This document shows, piece by piece, positions 9,023 to 17,382 of a stretch of 32,675 nucleotides of DNA (the first letter of the stretch is position 1; each line of letters begins with the position of its first letter). The DNA comes from Bacillota bacterium (lineage in GTDB: Bacteria; Bacillota; Sulfobacillia; UBA8153). The notes under the pieces were generated by a model. The model had not been told where the DNA came from. It searched no databases and saw nothing but the letters and a program-made list of their open reading frames with translations. The translations under genes and the position numbers were made by a program. The stretch is taken from positions 1 through 32,675 of the forward strand of contig SLSY01000139.1 in assembly GCA_007130145.1 (NCBI GenBank), given 5' to 3'.

Positions 9023-10786
9023 ATGCCACTGGATCCCACCAAACATGCGGATTGGGAAATCGCCGAAGCTGCAGAAGAAACTATGAAAACAATCGACCAG
9101 GTTGCCGAAGAAATGGGGCTGGAGAAACGGGAACTTCTCTCTCACGGCCATTATGTCGGCAAGGTAGATTACAAGCAGGTTCTGGAGAGACTGGGTGACA
9201 AGCCCGACGGAAAGTATATTGACGTGACGGCCATCACCCCCACCCCACTGGGCGAAGGTAAATCAACGTCCACCATGGGTCTGACTCAGGGCATGGGACG
9301 CCGGGGCAAGCGGGTGGTAGCCACCATCAGGCAACCGTCCGGTGGACCCACCATGAACATCAAAGGATCCGCTGCTGGAGGCGGTCTTTCCCAGTGCATT
9401 CCCCTGACACCTTTTTCGCTAGGACTGACGGGGGACATCAATGCCGTGATGAATGCCCATAACCTGGCCATGGTAGCTCTCACCGCGAGGATGCAACATG
9501 AGTTCAATTATGGGGATAAGACATTGAGCAAGAAAGGGCTCAAGCGTCTCAATATTGATCCGCGTAACGTGGAGATGAAATGGATCATCGACTTCTGCGC
9601 TCAGGCCATGCGCAACATCACCATCGGCAAGGGCGGCAAGATGGACGGCTTCATGATGGAATCAGGCTTCGCCATCGCAGTATCTTCTGAGATCATGGCC
9701 ATTTTAGCGGTGGCCAAAGACCTCGAGGATATGCGTCAGCGCATGGGGCGCATTGTGGTGGCCTACGACAAGCGGGGCAAACCGGTTACCACGGGGGATC
9801 TAGAAGTGGATGGCGCTATGACTGCCTGGATGGTTGAAGCCCTCAATCCCAACCTCCTTCAGACTCTGGAGGGTCAGCCGGTTCTCGTTCATGCCGGACC
9901 CTTTGCCAACATTGCCATCGGCCAGTCCTCCATCGTAGCTGACCGGGTAGGACTCAAACTGAGCGACTACGTAATTACCGAATCGGGCTTTGCCGCCGAT
10001 ATTGGCTTTGAGAAGTTCTGGAATCTCAAGTGCCGCATGTCCGGACTCAAACCTCACGCGGCGGTTTTGGTTGCCACCATCCGGGCCCTCAAGGCTCATG
10101 GCGGCGCTCCCTTACCCGTACCGGGCAAACCGTTGGATAGATCCTACAGCGAAGAACAGGTGGAATGGGTGGAGAAAGGTTGCGAAAATCTTGTCCACTG
10201 CATCAATATCATCAAGAAATCAGGGGTCAACCCTGTTGTATGCATCAATGCATTCTACACGGACACCGACAACGAGATCAAGGCCGTCCGGGAGGCAGCA
10301 GAAGCAGCTGGTGCCCGTGTCGCTCTTTCTCGCCACTGGGAGAAAGGCGGAGACGGCGCACTCGAGCTGGCCGATGCTGTCATTGATGCCTGCAATGAAC
10401 CCAACGACTTCCGCTATCTCTACGAGCTGGATACCCCCCTCAGAGAGCGCATCAACCTGATCGCAACCGAGGTTTACGGGGCCGATGGCGTGGAATATAC
10501 GCCTGATGCACTGGCTAAAGCCAAGCAGATGGAACAAGATCCCGAGCTGCAGAAGCTGGGCACTTGCATGGTCAAGACGCACTTGAGTCTTTCCGATAAT
10601 CCCGCGCTCAAGGGCGTACCCAAGGGCTGGACACTGGCCATACGCGACATTCTTACCTACAAAGGAGCAGGCTTCGTGGTACCGGTTGCCGGCACCATCA
10701 GCCTGATGCCCGGAACGTCTTCTGACCCGGCCTACCGGCGCGTGGATGTAGACGTGGAAACAGGCAAGGTGCGTGGTCTTTTCTAG
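9023..10786 (+). CDS. fhs: Formate-tetrahydrofolate ligase
   Basis: P-loop [75 protein letters not shown]-terminal GLF. SD GAGGAGG. Confidence 0.93.
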   Translation: MPLDPTKHADWEIAEAAEETMKTIDQVAEEMGLEKRELLSHGHYVGKVDYKQVLERLGDKPDGKYIDVTAITPTPLGEGKSTSTMGLTQGMGRRGKRVVATIRQPSGGPTMNIKGSAAGGGLSQCIPLTPFSLGLTGDINAVMNAHNLAMVALTARMQHEFNYGDKTLSKKGLKRLNIDPRNVEMKWIIDFCAQAMRNITIGKGGKMDGFMMESGFAIAVSSEIMAILAVAKDLEDMRQRMGRIVVAYDKRGKPVTTGDLEVDGAMTAWMVEALNPNLLQTLEGQPVLVHAGPFANIAIGQSSIVADRVGLKLSDYVITESGFAADIGFEKFWNLKCRMSGLKPHAAVLVATIRALKAHGGAPLPVPGKPLDRSYSEEQVEWVEKGCENLVHCINIIKKSGVNPVVCINAFYTDTDNEIKAVREAAEAAGARVALSRHWEKGGDGALELADAVIDACNEPNDFRYLYELDTPLRERINLIATEVYGADGVEYTPDALAKAKQMEQDPELQKLGTCMVKTHLSLSDNPALKGVPKGWTLAIRDILTYKGAGFVVPVAGTISLMPGTSSDPAYRRVDVDVETGKVRGLF

Positions 10787-10802
10787 ATCTCTACCGACCC
10801 AA

Positions 10803-10836
10803 AAAGGGCGCTGGCCCCCGTGGCACAGCGCCCTTT
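10803..10836. terminator. Probable hairpin terminator between convergent genes
   Basis: AAAGGGCGCTG ... CAGCGCCCTTT, 11-bp stem, 12-nt loop, lying 16 bp past the fhs stop and 10 bp from the convergent CDS end. Confidence 0.7.
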
Positions 10837-10846
10837 CCCGTTCGCC

Positions 10847-12220
10847 TTATTGCTCAGTAACTATTTCGATGTTGGTTTCGGCTGCCCTGATCACCTGGCC
10901 ATCTTCCAACTGGATTTCCACTACATAGACCGAGGCCTCGGTAGGTAGACGTACAGGCTCTGGCACCACTCTCTTGATACGCCCCCATTTTCCATAATGG
11001 GTGCGGCTAACCACGCGCACCAGAGTGCCGGGCTCAACGGTCGTGGTTTCGTCCGTCACGGGTTCGTCTGCATGAGAAAGCCCCTCCCAGTCAACGTCGG
11101 GCAAAGGAACAATGACTTCCGGGCGGATGGTCCCGGCGCGAATCTGGGTGGCGCCGTTGACCGATACCACCGTTCCTTCATGCTGCTTGAGAAGGTCCCA
11201 AATGCGCTCATGCATGGGCATGGACCCAAAACCCTCTGTGAGCACCACCGTGAGCGCCATTTCTTCCAGTCCGGTAAGACCGATGGTAATCTCGCGCCCC
11301 GCCACTTGGACTAAGTCGATATTATCAACTCCACCAGCAACAATGGCCTTGACTTCTTCGGAAAGGGCCTTTTGCATTGCCTCCAGGGAAACGCGGTTCC
11401 CTCCCACCACCACACATCCGGCGTGCTCGGAGGTGATCATGTCAGCCGTCAACTCCTCGTCCCGCCCGGCGAGAACAACAAGACGACCGTAGGTCTCCCC
11501 GCCTATGCCAAACACTCCCTGCACAAACGCAGCCGCAGTCGTAACTTCGACACTCTCTGCCTCCTCAATGTGGGTCACCTTCCCTGAGATGTAAGCATCC
11601 ACCAGCGTAGGCTTGGCCTTACGCACCAGGGTAATGGTGCCCGTACGCGTGCAGATCTTCTCTATGGTTCCCGCCACCGATGCATAGGCACAGTCCCAAC
11701 TCACCGTCGACGGCGATGCCGCCAGAATCTGGCCCTGCTTGACCTCGTCGCCTTCCTTCACCTGAGTATACATACGCAGCATGCGCGGCCACACATCGAG
11801 CAGCTTCGCCGCCGGTATAAGAACCACTGGATTGGCTGACTTCCCGTCTTCGCGAATGAAGACCCGGTGATTGACGCGAGAGATGAACTCCACCACTCCG
11901 GTTACCGGAGAGGTGATGGTCTTTTGACCGAATGTTCCACTCTGGCGCGCGAGAACAGCGCCACGCTCCACTCGATCGCCCACCTTAGCCTCCATAACCT
12001 CATCCATGAAACTGGGGTTGGCGCGCGCCTTTTTCACCCCGAATTCCTGGGCCATATCCAGGACATACGGATCGCCTGGGAGCAAGTCACTGCGTGCCAG
12101 CAACGTATCGGGTGCAACCTCTTGACCCATCTCTACCAATATCATCCCCGGCAGTGGTAGCCTCCGCGTTCTCTGTACCTTCGCCTGTTCGATGACTTTA
12201 ACCTGAGCATTGGTTGCCAC
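10847..12220 (-). CDS. Uncharacterised protein with repeated barrel-sandwich (lipoyl/biotinyl-like) segments and a C-terminal KOW/SH3-like segment
   Basis: VGDRVERGAVLARQSGTFGQKTITSPVTGVVEFIS and EGDEVKQGQILAASPSTVSWDCAYASVAGTIEKI resemble barrel-sandwich half-motifs. C-terminal VEPGTLVRVVSRTHYGKWGRIKRVVPEP is KOW-like. GTG start directly abuts the upstream TAG. Confidence 0.65.
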   Translation of the reverse strand: MATNAQVKVIEQAKVQRTRRLPLPGMILVEMGQEVAPDTLLARSDLLPGDPYVLDMAQEFGVKKARANPSFMDEVMEAKVGDRVERGAVLARQSGTFGQKTITSPVTGVVEFISRVNHRVFIREDGKSANPVVLIPAAKLLDVWPRMLRMYTQVKEGDEVKQGQILAASPSTVSWDCAYASVAGTIEKICTRTGTITLVRKAKPTLVDAYISGKVTHIEEAESVEVTTAAAFVQGVFGIGGETYGRLVVLAGRDEELTADMITSEHAGCVVVGGNRVSLEAMQKALSEEVKAIVAGGVDNIDLVQVAGREITIGLTGLEEMALTVVLTEGFGSMPMHERIWDLLKQHEGTVVSVNGATQIRAGTIRPEVIVPLPDVDWEGLSHADEPVTDETTTVEPGTLVRVVSRTHYGKWGRIKRVVPEPVRLPTEASVYVVEIQLEDGQVIRAAETNIEIVTEQ

Positions 12221-14032
12221 CTACATCACCCCCCTATCAGCCGTAGCTTCTCGTTCGGGATACGCCTTGAGCGCCTCCATCCATTCCTTGAGACTCCTGA
12301 TCCGTTCATGCTCTTGGGCAGGTAGCATCAGCGGCCGGCCGCGTCCATCCAGAATCAGGCCGACCTCTCCGCCGCGCACCCGGCTCTCCAGAGGCCGATT
12401 GCGTCCCAAGCCGATATCATAGCCAGCTCTTGGCTTCACCACAATATCTACTTCTTCATCTGCCTTCAGGGGCACAACCTTTAAGCTGCCAGCGGTCAGG
12501 CTAAACTCTCCCCGGCCCTCCACGTTAATGTCGGCGATGACTCTTCCCGCATGGGCCTTGCCGACCGGAGCGATGACCGTACCCAGAGGAAGTAAGCATT
12601 CATCGACCAGGAGCTTCTCTGCCTCTTGCTCATTGACCTCAGCCAGGGCTCCCAATTGGGGTAACATGAACTCGGCGTCAAGGAACAACCGGGTGATGCC
12701 CTTGGGCTCCAATGCATCAATGAGAAGCATGGCTGCTTGGGCAGGTCGTGGTGCATGAGCCAGTACGCCACCGCTACCAACAATGGACCCGACACGGTCC
12801 AGACTGACCAAAGGCTGCCCGGTGGGCTTCTGATCGAAGACCTCGTCCATGGTTCGTTCGATGCGGATACCCTTTAGCGTCACCGCCAGCTTCATGTGGT
12901 GTTCAAAGGAAAGCCGCATGGCCTCGCGGGCCAATGCATGCTCTACCATGAGTTCCTCAATGGTCTCCGGAAGGCTTTCGGGTCTGATCATTTTGTTGAA
13001 GTTCAAGTTGCGCAGCTCACTCTCCGAGAACTCAAAGGGCAGCCAAGAAAGGATTCGTTCGGGGCTGGCTTGCACCAGGACGTTGCCAAGACTGTAACTC
13101 ATGCCCAGGTTAGCACTGACGGAGCGGTGATACTGACCCCCGGTAACGGAGAATACGTCAGTGGTGGCTCCGCCAATGTCCAGCCCCAGCACGTCCGTAT
13201 CATGCAGCGTTGCCAGCCGCTCCATCATCTTGCCCACCGCTGTTGGTGTGGGTTGAATGTGGCCACCGGCTACTGTCAGTAAGTCCTGATAACCGGGAGC
13301 ATGAGCCATGACATGATTGAGGAACAGACGATGAATCTCATCGCGCACCTTGTCCAGGACTTCTTCCTCCAGCTTGGGACGAATGTTATCCACAACATAC
13401 ACGTCCATCAACTCACTTAGTATGGTCGTGACAAACTCGCGGGCCTGCACGTTGCCAGCGTAAATCACGGGCATGCGGTATCCTGCACCGGCCTTGGGCG
13501 TTGGATTAGCAGCGGCAATGTATTCTGCCATACCCCCCACATGACCAATGGCACCCTCGTCAGTGCCCCCTGTAAGCAAAATCATGTCGGGGCGCAGTTC
13601 GCGCACACGCCTGATACGCTCTACTACCAAACGGGCGTCATCCATGGCAATGACGTCTGTGACAACGGCACCGGCACCTAACGCCGCTCGCTCCGCACTT
13701 TCTGCCGTCAGACTGCGCACAAGACCGGTAACCAACATCTGCAGTCCCCCGCCTGCCGAGGACGTCGCGACCACGAGATCAACCCCTCGATCACTTTCAC
13801 CCTTCGTGATGATCTGCCCCTCTTCCAATAACGGGCGCTGGCACTGCTCCTGCAGGCGACGTAGTGCCCGATCGATGCCGATCATGACATTCTGGGTGGG
13901 TTTCTCAACCGTCGTGGCTGCTACAGCCCGGCCCAACAGCTGCATGCCGTCGTCGCTATAACCAAACAACAGGGCCTTGCTAGTGGTACTTCCCACATCT
14001 ATTGCCAACACATGGTTTGCTCGCTCCACCAT
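12221..14032 (-). CDS. GlmL/MutL-family ASKHA ATPase (glutamate mutase accessory-like), orphan
   Basis: Phosphate-binding motifs AIDVGSTTSKALLF and GLDIGGATTDVFSV; adenosine motif VGSGGVLAHAP; MILLTGGTDEGAIGHV typical of the MutL/GlmL family. Confidence 0.85.
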   Translation of the reverse strand: MVERANHVLAIDVGSTTSKALLFGYSDDGMQLLGRAVAATTVEKPTQNVMIGIDRALRRLQEQCQRPLLEEGQIITKGESDRGVDLVVATSSAGGGLQMLVTGLVRSLTAESAERAALGAGAVVTDVIAMDDARLVVERIRRVRELRPDMILLTGGTDEGAIGHVGGMAEYIAAANPTPKAGAGYRMPVIYAGNVQAREFVTTILSELMDVYVVDNIRPKLEEEVLDKVRDEIHRLFLNHVMAHAPGYQDLLTVAGGHIQPTPTAVGKMMERLATLHDTDVLGLDIGGATTDVFSVTGGQYHRSVSANLGMSYSLGNVLVQASPERILSWLPFEFSESELRNLNFNKMIRPESLPETIEELMVEHALAREAMRLSFEHHMKLAVTLKGIRIERTMDEVFDQKPTGQPLVSLDRVGSIVGSGGVLAHAPRPAQAAMLLIDALEPKGITRLFLDAEFMLPQLGALAEVNEQEAEKLLVDECLLPLGTVIAPVGKAHAGRVIADINVEGRGEFSLTAGSLKVVPLKADEEVDIVVKPRAGYDIGLGRNRPLESRVRGGEVGLILDGRGRPLMLPAQEHERIRSLKEWMEALKAYPEREATADRGVM

Positions 14033-14060
14033 TCATCTCTCCTTTCATCGACAAGGTCGA

Positions 14061-15299
14061 TTAGAATCCTCCACAACGTCCACAATTGGTACATGACGGA
14101 TTGGGATTGACGTACACGCGCCTGGCATGCAGCAGTTGATCAACGGAAGCCAATTTTGCCAGGCGTACCGGCATCCAGGTGGCCACGGCAAACACCAAAG
14201 CCGCCATGAGAGCCGCCCCTACATAGATTCCCCAGGTGATCTCCAGGGTCGTTTCCAGTTCCCGAGCCGCCAAAGCCACGGCCAACGTTCCTAAGATCCA
14301 GCCGGTCACCAACCCAGCCCCGGATAGAATGGCTCCCTCCAAGGTCAAGAGCAGCCCAATCTGGCTACTTTCCATTCCCAGAGCCTTCAAGGTGCCCAAC
14401 TGGCGCTTACGGCGTAAGAACGCCAATAGCAAGAGATTGAAGACCCCCAGTACGGCGAGCAGAGCACCCATTCCCATCAAAACCCGTACCGGTCCCATGG
14501 CCCGACTACTCATACGCGTCAACATCGTTTCACCCGCCAGTTGGGTCATTAAGTGATCCTCACGCCCTAACCGTCCCAGGACAGACCGTTGCACCAGGTA
14601 AGGATTCCGATCATAGCCAAGCCAGCCGTTGGGCGCGACGCCACCGGCTGTGAACACCGTACGGGCCACCAGCGGTACACTGAAAGAGCCATCCGGATCC
14701 TCATAGACACCCCTCACCTTCACCCAAACGTCCTGCCATCCACCGTCGCCCCGGTACCCCAGCCAAACCCTATCGCCGGTCTTGTAACCCCATGACTTGG
14801 GGAAAAGTCCCACGCCATCTTCATCGCGCACATCTTCTATGAGTTCGGAAGGCAACCCAACATGAGCGAAGAGGGGAACCGGGAATGTCGTGCCAATGGC
14901 CATCGCCGCTCCCTGGGAGGTGTAAACCTCATGAACGACCGCAACATCGCTATAGCGCATCCCCAAACGGCTTGCCAGGTCTGATCTCAGCTGCCCATCC
15001 ACGATGATGTTGGGGCCGTAGAGAATGATCTCAGCCGGCGCCCATATCTTCTCAGCTTGTGCGCCCTGACTCTCGATGGAAGCCCGCGTCGCCGCGCTGG
15101 CCACCAGGTGAAGAGCCACTGCCAAACAGACCACCAGTGCCAAGAATACGCTGCGGGCCCGGCTACGCTTGAGTTGCCGCACTGACAACGGAAATACCAG
15201 CCGGGCATCCTTGGCCAGCCGCTCTCGCGCCGCCGGATCACGGATCATCGCAAACATCCGCCGGGCCCATGCACTAATCGCATCAAAGAAATCTATCAT
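14061..15299 (-). CDS. FtsX/MacB-type ABC transporter permease with Cys-rich C-terminal tail
   Basis: Start refined to ATG 15299 (MIDFFDAISAW). Extracytoplasmic domain and C-terminal FtsX-like TM region (LLAFLRRKRQLGTLKALGMESSQIGLLLTLEGAILSG). Ends SCTNCGRCGGF. Confidence 0.85.
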   Translation of the reverse strand: MIDFFDAISAWARRMFAMIRDPAARERLAKDARLVFPLSVRQLKRSRARSVFLALVVCLAVALHLVASAATRASIESQGAQAEKIWAPAEIILYGPNIIVDGQLRSDLASRLGMRYSDVAVVHEVYTSQGAAMAIGTTFPVPLFAHVGLPSELIEDVRDEDGVGLFPKSWGYKTGDRVWLGYRGDGGWQDVWVKVRGVYEDPDGSFSVPLVARTVFTAGGVAPNGWLGYDRNPYLVQRSVLGRLGREDHLMTQLAGETMLTRMSSRAMGPVRVLMGMGALLAVLGVFNLLLLAFLRRKRQLGTLKALGMESSQIGLLLTLEGAILSGAGLVTGWILGTLAVALAARELETTLEITWGIYVGAALMAALVFAVATWMPVRLAKLASVDQLLHARRVYVNPNPSCTNCGRCGGF

Positions 15300-16020
15300 G
15301 AGCGGTACCTCCCCCGCTATCCTGCATCCACCGGGCCTCTCCTTTTGCTCCCACAATCGTACCATCCAACATGTGAATGGTCACGTCTGCGTAGGGCACA
15401 AAGCCCTTATCGTGAGTCACCACGACGAACGTCTGACCATATTCGCGGTTGAAGCGGCTGAACAACTCCATGACCTGCTCCTTGCTCTCAGAGTCCAGGT
15501 TCCCCGTCGGTTCATCCGCCAAGACCACCGCCGGGCGATTGGCCAGAGCCCGGGCAATGGCTACTCGCTGCTGCTGCCCGCCGGACAACTCATAGGGAGA
15601 ATGCGTGGCCCGATCCGCCATATCCACTTCCCACAAGAGCTCCATGGTACGATCGTTCACCTCACCCGGAGATAAACCAGCCATCCGCAAAGGAAGAGCA
15701 ACATTTTCCGCTGCTGTTAAGTCAGGAAGGAGATTGAAAAATTGAAACACGATACCTAGCTGGTGACGTCGTAGGCGTGCCAATTCATTCTCTGATAGCT
15801 GGCTGTAACGTTTGCCGTTAAGAACGACCTCCCCGTGCGTCGGCCGGTCCAGCCCACCCAATATGTTGAGCAGTGTGGTCTTGCCGCATCCGGAAGGTCC
15901 TGCAATCAGCATGAACTGACCCGCTTCCACTTCCAACCGGATGTCTTTGAGTGCATTGACTCCCTCTCCAACCAGAAACCGCTTGCTAATCGAATGGCAT
16001 TTGAGAACGGGCTCACTCAT
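15283..16020 (-). CDS. ABC transporter ATP-binding protein (LolD/MacB type)
   Basis: Walker A GPSGCGKTT, signature LSGGQQQRVAIARAL, Walker B AVVLADEPTGNLDS. Confidence 0.95.
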   Translation of the reverse strand: MSEPVLKCHSISKRFLVGEGVNALKDIRLEVEAGQFMLIAGPSGCGKTTLLNILGGLDRPTHGEVVLNGKRYSQLSENELARLRRHQLGIVFQFFNLLPDLTAAENVALPLRMAGLSPGEVNDRTMELLWEVDMADRATHSPYELSGGQQQRVAIARALANRPAVVLADEPTGNLDSESKEQVMELFSRFNREYGQTFVVVTHDKGFVPYADVTIHMLDGTIVGAKGEARWMQDSGGGTAHDRFL

Positions 16021-17365
16021 GATCTAGCACCTCCCTAGTGGTAGCACGGACAGCATACCAAGCCGGCAAGACACCCGCCACAAGTCCCGTTGCTAGCGCC
16101 AGGCCCAGAACCTGCCCGAGTGCGGACAAAGCTGTGGCACTCGCCTGCACAGCCGTTACATCACTGGCAAAATAGAACAGCACGAGAAAGAGCATGACAA
16201 CACCATATCCCACAAGAGCGCCGAGCAGAGCGAATACCGCTGTTTCACTCAGAAGCAACACGAATAACTCCCGCCCCGATGCCCCAATCGCTTTCAAGAC
16301 GCCCAGCTCGCGCTGGCGTTGTGTCACCAAAATGAACATATTGGTGGATGCCATCATGGCCGATAAAGCAAAGGCCATGACCACGTAGGCTCCGGAAACA
16401 TCCGGGGCCTCCGCCGGCGGCATTGAACCGGACATACGGGCCAGTTCCGGAACAGATAGAATCGTAGCCCTGCTCACTTGCTCAGACAAACGCACCTGCG
16501 TTTGATCTGCCAGGAACATACTGTCCACGGTCACGCCTACTTGATGCACGTATTGCAGATTCTTTCCCCCACTGGCCTGGGTAAAGATCTCGTGCCAAAT
16601 GCCGGACGGAACGAGCACATCTTTGTTTTCCAAGAATATCTCTACGACGTCTTCCTCCACATACTCCCTGTCGATCACAAAAGCATAGTCACCGATGCGT
16701 TCCAGTTGGAACCCGTGACGAGCCTGGTAATCAAAGACCGTGCCTTGGGCCGTATGCTCCACTATACTCGGCACTTCAATGCGCAGCGTATCACCCCAAC
16801 CTCCGTGGGGCGTCGCCTGACTGTTGGTAACGCACACCCACTGATGCTGCTGCTGTGAAGAGAATAAGTCAAGTTCCCACCGCCTCTCATCCACCTCAGC
16901 ATAGCGCCCCCTCAAAACGGTCTGGACTATCACCTCACCGTTGGCGTCCAAAACAAAGACCGGCAAGGCCAAGTATGGATAGACGCCCGTCACCTGCGCA
17001 ACTTCACCAAAACGCAGCAATTCGTCCATTTCAAACGCTCTACCCTCACGTTTTAGGTAAGGGGATACGGTAATGTCGGAAAAGTACGTGGCCAGATCAT
17101 AACGATAGACCAAGTCATCACCGCCGGTAGCAAGCCGATACACCTCAGGCTCATCGGGAGGACGGAAAGGAAATCCGTCCGCATACGCCACGATGTCGGC
17201 GCCGGCAAACTGTCGGTAGGATGAGAAGGCATGACGCGCGTACCCTGACCCGGTCGCTGCTGCGCCTGTGAAGACGCCGGCGGCCAGAGCGATGCCGACA
17301 ATGGCAAGCAGGCTGCGACTGATGTTTCGTCTTGCATTGACAAAAGACAAACCAACAAAGAGCAT
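16013..17365 (-). CDS. FtsX/MacB-type ABC transporter permease
   Basis: N-terminal TM, large extracytoplasmic domain, FtsX-like segment NMFILVTQRQRELGVLKAIGASGRELFVLLLSETAVFALLGALVGYG. Confidence 0.88.
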   Translation of the reverse strand: MLFVGLSFVNARRNISRSLLAIVGIALAAGVFTGAAATGSGYARHAFSSYRQFAGADIVAYADGFPFRPPDEPEVYRLATGGDDLVYRYDLATYFSDITVSPYLKREGRAFEMDELLRFGEVAQVTGVYPYLALPVFVLDANGEVIVQTVLRGRYAEVDERRWELDLFSSQQQHQWVCVTNSQATPHGGWGDTLRIEVPSIVEHTAQGTVFDYQARHGFQLERIGDYAFVIDREYVEEDVVEIFLENKDVLVPSGIWHEIFTQASGGKNLQYVHQVGVTVDSMFLADQTQVRLSEQVSRATILSVPELARMSGSMPPAEAPDVSGAYVVMAFALSAMMASTNMFILVTQRQRELGVLKAIGASGRELFVLLLSETAVFALLGALVGYGVVMLFLVLFYFASDVTAVQASATALSALGQVLGLALATGLVAGVLPAWYAVRATTREVLDHE

Positions 17366-17382
17366 GCCCTTCCTCCCTCCTT

